Shown: piece by piece, positions 20,910 to 32,905 of the stretch
Layout: each line of letters starts with the position of its first letter
Position numbering within the stretch: position 1 is the stretch's first letter
Assembly (NCBI GenBank): GCA_014904845.1
Contig: MU119209.1
Span: 263,380-327,379 of the forward strand
Direction: 5' to 3'
Origin: Acephala macrosclerotiorum
Lineage: Eukaryota; Ascomycota; Leotiomycetes; Helotiales; Mollisiaceae
DNA: 64,000 bases
Notes under the pieces: model-generated
Databases searched by the model: none
Seen by the model: only the letters and a program-made list of their open reading frames with translations
Told to the model about the DNA's origin: nothing
Made by a program: the position numbers and the translations under genes

Positions 20910-21650
20910 CTTAGACCAAGTATATCTGGGTCCAGCGCCGTGTGAGCGTAGTTCGAGGTTCGCAAGGGAATGTACAATCGTCTCGAGGCTCTGTGGAGAG
21001 GTACTGTAGTCTGCGTGCAATTAGTCTAAGTTTTCTTTAATCCTGCGAAGCGTATTCTCAATCTTGAATACCTCAAACTTACTTACTGGTCGGGGAATAT
21101 TTTGTTCCAGGTCAAGAACAATTTCGAAACTGTTTGTCTTGGGTTGTGTGAAGTTGGTGCTCAACTTCGCGATTTTTACGACTCCAAGCCTCCCCACGCT
21201 CAGCCGCGAGAATTATATTGACAGGGGTCCATTCGCATCCGAGCACGGTCCCAAGCTACAACTGGGTAGGTTCAAAGACAGCAATCCTTCGCATATCTAA
21301 AGTCATGCGATTTTGACTACATGAACCTCGAAGACATTTGTGGCATCCTTTGTCTCTCCGAATATCGCTTCAGGGTCTTTACTTCTGCTTGCCATTATTC
21401 TTGTTTCTTTATCTCAAATTTCAAGTCGTCGGACCTGCTGACTTGACGTAAGGTGGCATCGAAGGAGGAAGTCCGCGCATAGTCCCAACCACCGATATTA
21501 CTCTACATTTTATTATCGACCAGAGATACGATACGGCAGTGGAGGGTTTGGATTGCCCTTACCACCTTTCGGGCTGCGAGCCGCTTGAGGCGCGTCCCAA
21601 CAAGATCAACGGAGCCCCTAGAAGTCTTCCTTCATGGCTGCGATAGGACG
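20910..21650. promoter_or_regulatory. shared promoter region of GCD7 and NEM1
   Basis: 741 bp between divergent start codons; no gene inside. I cannot assign individual factor sites from sequence alone. Confidence 0.45.
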
Positions 21651-23293
21651 ATGAACTCTTTGAACATTCTATCGGCACGAGTGTCGCCGCCGTCTACTCC
21701 TGCACCTTCGCGGAGTAATTCATATGGAAATATCTTCTCGTCTACGACAGTGACGGAGTCAAGAAGGAACTCGCAGGGAGACGAACCCATCGAGAAGTCG
21801 GATGGTGCGGACGAAGCTCGAGACCCGGATTGTGAAGATGATAGCAATATACTCGAGATAAGTCCCCTTCTTGAGAAGGTGGAAGTCACAAAGCAGAGCT
21901 CAGGAGCGTCTGGGTGGCTGTTAATCCCAACAAGAATCTCGTTTGCCTTTATCGACTCCATCCGCTGGATCTTTTCCACTCTAGCTGCGCCAGGTGTATA
22001 TTTAATAGCATGTCTATACGACGATAGGGGAAACTTTGCGCCATTCACACAAATGCGAAGCGCTTTTTCTGGTGGCGCGAGGCGCGGGTCAACTACACCG
22101 GGGATGTCTTCATTTGCGGATGACGAGGGAATCAAGTCGGGAGAAAAGGGTAGTGGCAAGAGCACAAACGGGAGACGAGGGACAACCAAGAACTCGAGAA
22201 GGCTATCGTCGAATTATTCGTCATCTGGCGTATCTTCCGAATCCGAGTCAGAGCGCGAGAGGCCTAGGGACGAAGCAGAGCAAACATCTTCGAGCTTGAG
22301 CCGCCATAATCGGTCGAAGTCCTTGCAAAGTTCCGACGAAATTGCTCCAGCCAGACGTTCTATTCGAATAAAGCTCCATAATGAAGACAGCCTGCGACAG
22401 CGAAAGCATCGGAAAGCGCAGTCTACAAGTACACAAAGTAATGGATCAGGGGCTATAGCTGTGGGAGAGATATCTCCAGCAGCTCTGAAATCGCCGACAT
22501 CCCCAGCTTCTTCGCTACTAATGACCAAATATCCTCGAGCTCCGGCACCACCAAGACCATTGATACCCCGCCGTCAGCCTTCTTATACACTCCCAGAACC
22601 ACCAACTGGGAGACATACTCAGAAAACCTTGATTCTAGACCTCGATGAGACCTTGATCCATAGCATGGCTAAAGGAGGCCGAATGAGTACTGGTCATATG
22701 GTTGAAGTGAACATCAATACGGTTGTTGGATCTGGGAGTAGTGCAAGTCTTGCACCTCAACACCCCATTCTGTATTATGTACACAAGAGACCACATTGCG
22801 ACGATTTCTTGCGGCGGGTAAGTATGACGCTGAAGTTGTGTAATACCTGCTAACATGAATCAGGTATGCAAGTGGTATAATTTGGTCATCTTTACAGCTT
22901 CTGTTCAGGAATACGCAGACCCAGTCATAGACTGGTTAGAGCAGGAGCGCAAATTCTTTTCCGGTCGATATTACCGACAACATTGTACATTCCGACATGG
23001 TGCCTTCATCAAGGATCTGAGCTCCGTTGAGCCAGATCTGAGCAAGGTCATGATCCTCGACAACAGTCCTCTGAGCTATATGTTTCATCAAGGTAAGAAA
23101 ATAACACTGGCAAGTAGGCCAGCTAGCTGATGTGTGCCCAGACAATGCGATACCCATAGAAGGCTGGATAAGCGATCCTACTGATAATGACCTTCTTCAT
23201 CTTGTACCACTTTTGGAAGGGCTTCAGTATGTGACTGATGTCAGAGCCTTCCTTGCCTTGCGTGGTGGAGAGGATGGGAAGCATATAGCATAG
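21651..23293 (+). CDS. NEM1: Nem1-type nuclear envelope phosphatase
   Basis: Exons 21651-22817, 22864-23092 and 23142-23293 give 515 residues. Nem1 with Spo7 dephosphorylates the lipin Pah1 at the ER/nuclear envelope, controlling phosphatidate use and nuclear membrane growth. The C-terminal FCP1-like domain shows KTLILDLDETLIHS with catalytic Asp 330 and 332, then [57 protein letters not shown]. A hydrophobic stretch around residues 90-120 (WLLIPTRISFAFIDSIRWIF, GVYLIACLY) is the membrane anchor. Between the two is a long Ser/Arg-rich linker expected to be phosphorylated. An in-frame run extends upstream of 21651 but has no ATG. Confidence 0.93.
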
Positions 23294-24012
23294 TACAATC
23301 GCACTTTTGCCTTTTCAATGCCATCAAATCTCTTGTTCACGTGAAGGTTGAAGCCTTTCCATATGAGAGCGCGGCTGAGCAGAAAAATGGATCAGCACGA
23401 GGGAAAAGTTTCGGTGATTAGCTCTTTATGGTACCGCCGCGCAGAACAAGTCTATTACCCCCTTTCCTCGCCAAGCGACTGCGTGATCGTACGGATAATG
23501 TTGGGCGAGACAACACGAGAGCCATCGAGGGTACTAAAGCTTGAAGGAATGAATCGTGACTACTCGCACCCAGCCAAGAAGTACGGAAACTTGACTGGAG
23601 CATTTTGTAGAGGCTCTCGATCCTTCAGCTCAAGACCAAAAGAACTTGGGACTTTTCGATACTAAAAGTTGGAAAAGCAGTACCGCAGTACAAAACTCAC
23701 GAACTCGTTTCCGAAATGTTTTGTAGATAGACAATGCGATTCGTCTTTGAACCATTTCTTGACATCCTTGTAGCCCTGCGAGGCTGGCTGGTGAAAAGGA
23801 GGGGCAATGCGGCTCTCGCTCCGCTCGTACCCCACCAGTGTTCTTATTTTTTGAACCTCAAAATCACTTTCGAGGGAAGCTTCCGGTGACTCAACATTTT
23901 TGCCATAACGCCCCAAATTTTAACGATGAACAGATAGCGCGATATCAAGATCTGCCACACATACCACCTCAAAGACACATACATGCTTCGTTTTAGGTAG
24001 CACGTTGTCATA
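23294..24012. other. intergenic, RPC1 upstream region
   Basis: 3' flank of NEM1 and promoter of the polymerase gene. No gene seen; the frames at 23348-23665 and 23662-23916 lack protein-like composition. Confidence 0.4.
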
Positions 24013-27000
24013 ATGCAGCTTTATTCAACTGGCGGGACCGACTCTGTCAAGGCGCAAGGTTCGTACTCGCCTCTCGTGCCACTGCGTGATCCTTCAGAAT
24101 ACTGACTGCAAAATTAGTCGTCGATAAAGTGCCAAAGCGATTCAAGGAGGTCGGAATGCCTCTCTCGAAATTGAGGAAGAGCAATTGCTAATCACTACGA
24201 TGTAGCTGAAATTTGGTATCCAATCTATTCAAGAGTACGCAGACCGCCACTGTCTTATTATATGTGCTAACGGTAAATAGTGTCTCGGCCCAAGCGGTTA
24301 TCGAAGTGTCAGATAGGATGCTCTACGATATCGAGAAGATGCGCCGTCCGACACCGAATGGAGCCCTGGATGCAAGATTGGTGGGACTCTCTGGGTATGG
24401 TACAAGGAGGTTCACTTTGGCTGACGAGGATCATATTCTCAGGGAATATCGAGCAAGACTGGGCTATGCGAAACGTGCGGAGAAGGACTCCAGAATTGCA
24501 ACGGACATTTCGGTCACATCAGACTTGCCCTGCCAGCTTTTCACATCGGGTACTTGAAGTTGATCACGAATATTCTGCAAAATATCTGCAAAGTATGCTG
24601 AAGCTTTACTGTTGGGAAGTCTGGAAAATAACAACCTCTACAGGACTGTGCTAAAGTACTTCTTACCGATACCGAACGACGAAGTTTTTTGAAGGAATTG
24701 AGAAGACCTGGTATCGACAACCTCAAGCGTACGCAGATTTGTAAGAGGATCAACGAACAATGTCGCAAAGCGAAGATATGCCCTTATTGCGAGTCCGTAA
24801 ATGGCCAGATTCGGAAGGCTGGACCACTCAAGCTTGTTCACGACAAATATCAAGCCTACAATAAGTCGACTGCTGCTAAGAAAATCATGCCACAGAGCAT
24901 GGTCCAATATAACAAAACTTTTGAGGAGGCAAAGAAGAACAACACTGAGCTGGACAAGCACATGAAGAAGGCGATGGATGATCTCAATCCGCTAAGAGTG
25001 TTGAATCTCTTCAAGTTGATCACCCCTAGCGATTGCGAGCTGCTAGGTATAAACCCTGCCGAGGGAAGACCCGAGATGTTTATCTGGCAATTCGTTCCTG
25101 CGCCGCCGATCTGCATTCGCCCATCAGTCGCCCAGGAAAATGCCAGTACGGAAGATGATCTCACTACCAAGTTGGCTGAAATTGTTCATATCAGCTCTCT
25201 AATTAGAGCAGCTCTGCTGAAAGGCCAGCCTGTACTAACAATTGTGGAACAGTGGGACTATCTCCAGCTCCAAATCGCTATGTACGTGAACAGCGACGTC
25301 CCGGGTCTACAGCAACCTGGGTCTGGGAAGGCAATTCGAGGTTTCTGTCAGCGGTTGAAGGGTAAGCAGGGTCGCTTTCGAGGAAACCTGTCCGGAAAAC
25401 GTGTCGACTTCTCTGGTCGTACTGTCATCTCTCCTGATCCGAACCTTGGCATTGATCAAGTTGCGGTTCCCATCCTTGTGGCAAAAAACCTCACTTACCC
25501 CGAACGAGTCCAGCGACATAATATCGAAAAGCTACGGAAATGTGTACTTAACGGACCTAATGTGCATCCCGGCGCCCAGCAGATCATCAAGAAGGATTCT
25601 GATCACAAAATATCCCTGAAATATGCGCGGAAGGAGAACGAAGCTAAATACCTCAAAATTGGCGACGTGGTGGAACGACATCTAGAGGATGGTGATATTG
25701 TCCTTTTCAATCGTCAACCGTCCCTTCACAAACTCAGTATTATGAGCCATTATGTGAAAGTCAGACCTTGGAGGACATTTCGCCTCAACGAGTGTGTATG
25801 CAATCCCTACAACGCCGATTTCGATGGAGACGAAATGAATTTGCACGTTCCTCAGACAGAGGAAGCTAGGACAGAGGCAATCAACCTGATGGGGGTCAAG
25901 AACAATCTTTCGACTCCAAAGAACGGTGAACCAATCATTTCAGCCACTCAGGATTTCATCACGGCGGCATACCTTCTTAGCAGTAAAGAGAGCTTCTTCG
26001 ACCGCAAGACATTCACAAATCTGTGCATGTATATGGTTGATGGCAACACACATTTGGACTTGCCACCACCGGCTATCATCAAGCCGGAGGCACTGTGGAC
26101 TGGCAAGCAAGTTTTCAGCGTCCTCATGCGACCGAACTCAAAATCACCAGTGAAAGTCAACCTTGATGCTAAATGCAGAGACTACATAGCTATGCCGGGA
26201 ATGACTCCTGACATGGATCCCAACGATGGATGGCTCGTGGTTCGCAATTCGGAAGTGATGTGCGGACGAATGGATAAGACCACCGTTGGCTCAGGAAAGA
26301 AGGACTCTATCTTCTACATCATTCTTCGAGATTTTGGACCTGACGAAGCCGTCATTGCTATGAACAGACTCGCAAAGCTCTCAGCCCGGTATCTGACAAA
26401 CCAAGGATTCTCCATCGGTATCAGCGATGTATACCCGTCCGCCCAATTAAACGACAAGAAGCATACCCTAGTTACGACTGCCTATACAGAGTGCGAGGAC
26501 TTGATCCACAAGTTCAAGGATGGCCAATTGGAGAAGGCTACTGGGTGTAATATGGAGGAGACCCTCGAAAACGCCATCTCCGGTATCCTCAGCAAAGTCA
26601 GACAACAGGCTGGTGAATACTGTATCGATACGCTCAGCAAATGGAATTCTCCTCTCATCATGGCCAAGTCCGGATCCAAGGGATCAAACATCAACGTCGC
26701 GCAGATGGTAGCAGTTGTCGGTCAACAGATTATCGGAGGCCAGCGTGTCGCTGATGGTTTCCAAGACCGTACCTTGCCGCACTTTCCTAAGAATGCTCGT
26801 CAACCACCTTCCAAAGGCTTCGTTAGGAACAGTTTCTTCACGGGACTGACACCTACGGAGTTTTTGTTTCACGCTATCAGTGGTCGTGAAGGTTTGGTTG
26901 ATACAGCTGTCAAGACTGCCGAGACAGGCTACATGTCCAGAAGATTGATGAAATCTCTTGAAGATTTATCTACGCAGTATGATAACACTGTTCGTAACTC

Positions 27001-28726
27001 GTCTGGTATCATTGTTCAATTCCAATTTGGAGCTGACAAGCTGGACCCTGTCGATATGGAAGGCTCCGCCGTTCCTGTGAACTTTAAGCGAACATGGACC
27101 CACGCTGAAACTCTTACTTGGAACAATGAGGACCGTTGTCTTGTCCCATATGAGATCAAGGCTGAATGCGAGAGGCTTCTTGGACCTGAGATTGCCAGAT
27201 ACGGCCGCAAAGGTCTACTTGGGGAGAATCTCAAATATAACGACGACACTGATTATGGAATCGACGAGCATGAATCAGCTCGTGGTTTTCTAAGAACTAT
27301 CACCAAGTTCGTTGACGGTCTCGCGACACGTATGGCCAGAGCTAGACTGAGAGCTGGCCTTCACGAATTTGAAGATGATCCAGCAAGATCAGGGGACCGC
27401 TATGAAGACTTCGTCGAAGAGCAATCAAAGAAAGACCTTGTGGAGCGTGTAGCAAAGGTCTCGCGCCCAACCCTACAGATGTTCATTGCTCTCTGCTTGA
27501 ACAAGTACGCCAAAGCGCATGTCGAGCCTGGACATGCTGTGGGTGCCGTTGGAGCGCAGTCGATTGGTGAGCCAGGAACTCAGATGACCTTGAAGACTTT
27601 CCATTTTGCGGGTGTCGCTGGTATGAGTATTACTCAGGGTGTGCCACGTATCAAGGAAATCATCAATGCCTCGAAAGTTATCAGTACACCCGTCATCACA
27701 TGCCCACTGGAGAACAAGAATGAGATCTCTGTGGCTCGTGTTGTTAAGGGTCGTATTGAGAAGACATATGTCCACGATGTCATTCGCTTCATCGAAGATA
27801 TGTGGTCGGCTAAGAACGCGACAATCTGCTTGTCGGTTGACATGGATGCTCTCAATGACATGCATCTCGGCATCACGATCGAAGATATCGCAAACACCAT
27901 TTGCATGAACAAAAAGCTCAAGATCAAGTGGGGTGATGTCAGCGTCAGCGATGAGTGTATTTTCGTCAATGTCACTCATGAGAGTGGTGGTAACATGGGA
28001 GTTCGTGGAGCAGCTGCCAAGAAGTTACCAACTATGGATGAAGGCGGATCAGATCTCCTACTTCGAGTCAACCACTTGAAGCGCGCTCTGCCTTCTCTCG
28101 CAATCTCCGGCTACCCAGACGCCACCCGAGCTATCATCCAGACCTCCGAGCAAAGCGAATACACCGTCCTTGTCGAAGGATACGGTCTCCGAGCATGCAT
28201 GACTACAGAAGGAGTAATCGGCACCCAATGCACAACCAACAGTGTCATAGAATGCAAAGACGTCCTTGGTATCGAAGCAGCACGAACAACCATCGCCAAG
28301 GAAATCAAAGCCGTCATGAGAGAGATGGGTATAGATCCTCGACACATGCAACTTCTCGCGGATGTCATGACCTACAAAGGTGAAGTTCTCGGTATCACTC
28401 GATTCGGTCTCTCCAAGATGCGAGACAGTGTTCTACAGCTCGCGTCCTTCGAGAAGACTCCAGATCATTTGTTTGATGCTGCTGCTGGCATGAAGTCAGA
28501 TCTCATTGAAGGTGTCAGTGAGTGTATTATCATGGGCCAGACGATGAGTGTTGGGACTGGCGCTTTCAAGGTTGTCAGAAGACTCGGTCTTAAGCCTGAA
28601 GATACCAAGGAGAAGGCTGCTTCTTTTGAGGATGCTTGGGAATGGGATCGAATTGAGCGGAGAAAAGCTGCTAGACGGGCAAAGAAAGCTCTGCAGAGCC
28701 AACAGGGACAGCCCATGGAGCTTTGA
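24013..28726 (+). CDS. RPC1: RNA polymerase III largest subunit
   Basis: Five small exons (24013-24058, 24118-24149, 24206-24234, 24281-24380, 24443-24592) precede one large exon (24644-28726), giving 1479 residues, close to the 1460 of yeast Rpc160. It forms the catalytic centre of Pol III, which makes tRNA and 5S rRNA. Signatures in order: VVDKVPKRFKE and VSDRMLYD; zinc ligands CETCGEGLQNCNGHFGH; a second CPYC; RLKGKQGRFRGNLSGKRVDFSGRTVI; the Mg-binding NADFDGDEMN (Asp 511, 513, 515); and the bridge helix and trigger loop around GAVGAQSIGEPGTQMTLKTF. The PRIKEIINASK motif and the absence of a heptad CTD separate it from Pol I and Pol II subunits. The N-terminal exons were found by joining frames, since the large exon alone lacks the first zinc site. 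It is convergent with the ceramidase gene. Confidence 0.95.
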
Positions 28727-28964
28727 GCTTTGGATTATGTGATCTGGGCGTTTTCCGATTTGGTTCATAGCGTGCATGGCTGGCTGGAGTTCTTGTGACA
28801 ATGGTTGGCAGGGTTGTCTCACGGCGTTTAGTTGGTACCTATACGCCTACTTGTGGATGACTGCTTTCGCCATACCAATTTTAGAGCAGAATAGTGTACG
28901 AGACGAGTAAAATGATTGATTGCTACCCATGCTTCGTAACTTCATTCTTGTATACTTCCGTGTG

Positions 28965-31356
28965 TTATGTTAACACAAACTCCCCACTCAACCCCTCAAA
29001 CGCCATTATCGGTTTCCCTATCAACTTCTTGTCGCCATGATATCGTATACGGTACCGACCAGGTTCAACCCAATCTTCTGTTTCCCACACAATCTCTACC
29101 TCACTCGTGCCGAGGATTTCGCTTGTTCTCTTCCAGTTGTAGATAAGTGACCAGTCGCTATCGTCTCTGATTATCATCCACCTATTGAATGTGGGATCGA
29201 GTTTTTCGATTGCTGCGAACGTCTGCTCGAGACGGAGATTATTGCGAGGATTAGCTCCTACGAAAGTAGCTGAGACGACGTCGCCAATGGCGTAGGCGGG
29301 CCTTACGTCCTGCTTTACATCGCCAAAGGACTTCCATAATGGCGCGCCATCGTAGACGACTCCGGTAATGAAAGACAATGATCTGTTGACGTTGTCGGGT
29401 GGTGATGGGCCTGGCTCTGGTTGTGAGGTTGACGAAGCGCTGAGGTAGTGAAGATAGCCGAGCGTGAGGTTGATATATGCGTTTAAGGTGTATTGGCCAT
29501 AAAGGGTAGAGGCGCCTTCGTATCGCTGAATGGCATACTCCTCTGGGGTGGAGATGTAATGAGTATAGCTATTCGCGGGCCCTCCAAGGACTACAATAGG
29601 CTCCGCGTCCGAACCAGAAAGCGTCTGAGCAGCTGCAGAATCGTGGATTGCTTCTTTCCAGCGACGTCCTGCCATGGTCGTCGCTTCGCCAGGGCTAACA
29701 ATGATAACAAATTGACCAACTCGCAAGACTTGTATATCGACAACATTCGGTGTCCAAAGGTATGGTGTGCTGATTTCGCCAACGTCAAGTAGGATCGGCT
29801 TGGGGAAATGGCAGCGCTTTTGCTCCTTTGTAGGTTCCTTGATGGCACCAGAGACAACTCGCCAGACTGGTGAAGCATTCGGTGTGTTAGGATCATTCTG
29901 TGTGAAGTCAAATGCACCAGGGCCATCCGATGTCCCTGCAGCGAATGAGTACCCTAAGGCTGCTGGACAGGTGTGAACATAGCTCCCATTTGTAAGAGGG
30001 AGGCTGAAGTTCGACATGTCCTGGAAAGTGTGAAACGACTTAACCGTGGGTCCTATGATAGGTGTACCGGTAGTGCCAAGGGTATCGTATAAAGTTCTCG
30101 CCGGCTCGAATTGCCTCTTGCCTATCTCAAAGCAAGATGAAGCGCCGTTGTCTTTGACCCGGAAGAATGGTCCTCGAGCATGACAGAATTGACTTTTACC
30201 ATCACTACAAGTGCTGTTTCTAAAAGAGCATTCTTTTCCACTTCCATCTTCGCACCATGCTCCAAGGACATTGGGACTAGTGTCACCAACACTGGCTTGC
30301 GAGAAGCCAGCCACGAAATCGTCTGCGACATCATCTTCCAAAGAGAAGCTCTTCTCGAAGAGGTCTGCGGCCACGCCTTTGTTATCTCCCGAGATCAGGG
30401 TGTTATTGCCCAACATGGAAGTTCCATGAGTTGGGAACCAAGTCAATACGCCAGTGCTTTTTCCGTCAAAGGCACGTTGAAACTTAAGAAGGGTCAAGGT
30501 CTTTTCGACCGATCCATCATCCTCAGTGCTTTCATTGTACTTGGCTCTTTCTGACTCTGGGTTTGCAAGATAGGCGTACAGACTGCGGTTGATGTTGGCG
30601 CCAAAGACTTTCGTCGTACCAGCAGTAAGATATCCAGGCTGCAAGCTCCTATGAGCTCGCTGTATAGATAAGACCGCACCATCGACAATAGCTCTGTAGC
30701 TTTGCTTATCAAATCCCTTGCTGGTGATCTGAGGCAGAAGGTAGTTCAACCAAGCTCCAGGACCAGAGTGTGAATGTGTGCCCGTCACAGCGACATTGTT
30801 CTGTTGATAAACAGCGTAATCTGATCCCAGCTCCGTGAGGGCATTTAGAATTCCGTATCTCACGGCAGTATCTCCGGATTGTGTATCTAGCACAAGATAC
30901 ACGAATCTATCCTCGGGGTGCTTGGCATCTCCTACGATGAAAGCTCGGGAGTATAGTCGTTGACGCAAGCCTGATCCGACTTGTTTCGTATCCGCATAAC
31001 CCATCATATTAATCTCAACTACAGGTCTACCACAGCAATTAGTTAAATCCATTTCGAAATAGAAGTATAGCATACCCGGTGATATCTGCCTTGCCAACAC
31101 CAAGCAAATACTGGCTCCCTTTCGAGCTTGCGTGCTCACCAGCTTGAGCCCCATAGCTATTATCCAAATCCCAAAACCAGCTATACCTCTGCTTATCCAA
31201 TCTCGTATGCACAAACGCCGCATATCCCATTCCCAACACAAAAAGTATAGCTACAACTTTCACTAGAGCTCCAATGTTCCTTCGCCACCTAGGTGTTTCC
31301 CGGGGCCATTCTGGTTGCACGGAAGGACCGGCCTTCGAATCGAAGAGGTATTCCAT
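28965..31356 (-). CDS. neutral ceramidase, membrane-anchored
   Basis: Exons 31076-31356 and 28965-31026 give 780 residues, as usual for the family. It hydrolyses the N-acyl bond of ceramide to sphingosine and fatty acid. The N-terminus has a cytosolic stretch and a hydrophobic helix (VVAILFVLGMGYAAF), so a type II anchor facing the secretory lumen or outside is likely. Motifs: GVGKADITGP, NMMGYA, RQRLYSRAF, VTGTHSHSGPGAW (zinc His), WFPTHGTSM, and the nucleophile loop VGDTSPNVLGAWC. Further on come FEPARTLYD and PGEATTMAGRRWKEAI. The C-terminal immunoglobulin-like domain ends at FVLT. Several N-x-S/T sites fit a glycoprotein. It is divergent from the SPF27 gene by 470 bp. Confidence 0.93.
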
Positions 31357-31826
31357 CGTGGAAAAGGACGGGAGAATATAGGTTCATGTAGGTTTGAAAG
31401 TCCCCTCACAGAGGGAGAGTTGTGGTATAGATCAAGTCATCGTCGATTTCGAACTTGTGATAGGTATTCGTAGCTTCCCCAAGATTGTTTTGGCCCAAAC
31501 AACCTTGCAGCCTTGTGCGCGAGGCTTAAACGTCCCACCTCAAAGTAAGACATTGGCAAGGTTGATGTACCACCAACTATGTTGCATTGCGTCTAATGTC
31601 TTAAATGGGCTCGGCTCTAGTTTACAATCAATCAGCTTTCAAAGTCAGGACACCCTTTCCAACAATCAAGATTGCAATTAACTTTAAGTCACGTGCAGAG
31701 CATCTAATATGCCACAACACCGGGCAATCCCTATCTAAACATCCTCAGTACCTCCAACCTCAAAATATTCAAGCTCCTCAAGCTCTCACCACGCCCAACT
31801 CCACAACCATTCACAACACATTCAAA
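31357..31826. promoter_or_regulatory. shared promoter region, ceramidase and SPF27 genes
   Basis: 470 bp between divergent ATGs. The part next to 31827 is rich in C, A and T, like a fungal 5' leader (CTCACCACGCCCAACTCCAC). The frame upstream of 31827 is open but has no good ATG. Confidence 0.45.
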
Positions 31827-32444
31827 ATGCCACTCACAACCACAATCCACGAATCCCTCCCCTACATCGATGCAGAACCAACAGCAGCACAACGCGCCTC
31901 CGCCCTCTCCCTCATAGCCACCGAACTAGGCACTCTACCAACCGATCTCCACCCCTCAATCCCACCTCTCCTCCCCTCGAATCTCTCACCTATCATGTCC
32001 TTAGAACACGAGCGCATCTCTCGCGGCGAAAAACTCTCCGCAATCGACCTCTCCCGTTACGAAGTCCTCGACCCCCCATCCAACCCCTCAGATCTCCCCG
32101 CTTGGAAATCTTCTCTACAACAAGCATACACCTCACAATCACACCTCGCAACCCGCCTAACAAACCTTTCCCTGTTGGAAAAATACGGAAAAAACGCCTG
32201 GTTAATCTCAAACTCCCAACTTGAAGACATATTGCGCGGACTAGAAAGAGAGTTAGAGGAAAGGAAGAAAGAGATAGATCTCATTGTGGTAGAGAGAAAG
32301 AACGCGCAGGAGAATGTGGGAGGGGAGATGAAGGGGTATGAGGAGGGGTGGAGGAGGGGTGTGGGAAGGGTGTTGGAGGTTGAGGTTGCGGCTGAGGGGA
32401 TTAGGAGGGAGATTTTGGAGCGGAGGAGGGCGGGTGCGAAATGA
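31827..32444 (+). CDS. pre-mRNA splicing factor SPF27/BCAS2
   Basis: A single exon of 205 residues. SPF27 (BCAS2, yeast Snt309, fission yeast Cwf7) is a subunit of the Prp19 complex that stabilises the activated spliceosome. Features seen: ESLPYIDAEPTAAQRASALSL (family start YID...R..A..LI), LSAIDLSRYE, then long charged helices (QAYTSQSHLATRLTNLSLLEKYGKNAWLISN, ERELEERKKEIDLI) forming the coiled coil that binds Prp19-complex partners. Length is near the family's 200-225. ATG 31827 is chosen because it directly precedes the conserved start. Confidence 0.9.
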   Translation: MPLTTTIHESLPYIDAEPTAAQRASALSLIATELGTLPTDLHPSIPPLLPSNLSPIMSLEHERISRGEKLSAIDLSRYEVLDPPSNPSDLPAWKSSLQQAYTSQSHLATRLTNLSLLEKYGKNAWLISNSQLEDILRGLERELEERKKEIDLIVVERKNAQENVGGEMKGYEEGWRRGVGRVLEVEVAAEGIRREILERRRAGAK

Positions 32445-32905
32445 GAAGGAGGGGAGTTGAGAGGGTTCTGGACGCATAAGACTAGGGCATGGCTGGTTAG
32501 GAGTTGCTTGGAGGTTGTGTTGGAGACCACGGAAAGTCATAGCGAAGGGAGAGCCCTTTGGAAGCAAGAAACAAAGGTTTCAGTTGAGGATATAATTTAT
32601 TGTACAACTTTACGGCGTTGGTGGTTGACACTGCATGGCATGGCGCTTCGGGAAAACACCAAAAGTCTCACGAGACATGGGGTCTAAGAGATCAGGACCA
32701 GAAGTACAAAGGATCAAGCTTCGGGTGATGACAGATTTGAAATATCAAAGTCACATCACACATCTGCAAACTCAATCATTGAAAGTGTTTCATTGTGCTC
32801 TCTGCATCAAAGGTATCCGAGCCAATAAAGCCAGTTAAACTCGTGAATGAAGGTAACCAGTCTAACGCCTATCCAAACTAAACCCCAAGTCCTAACTTAA
32901 CATCA
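32445..32905. other. intergenic between convergent genes
   Basis: 3' flanks of the SPF27 gene and the PKA regulatory gene; no gene seen. Confidence 0.45.

Noticed and set aside
23348..23665. 105-codon plus frame after NEM1
   Set aside because: It has no good start and no motif, and overlaps the expected NEM1 3' flank.
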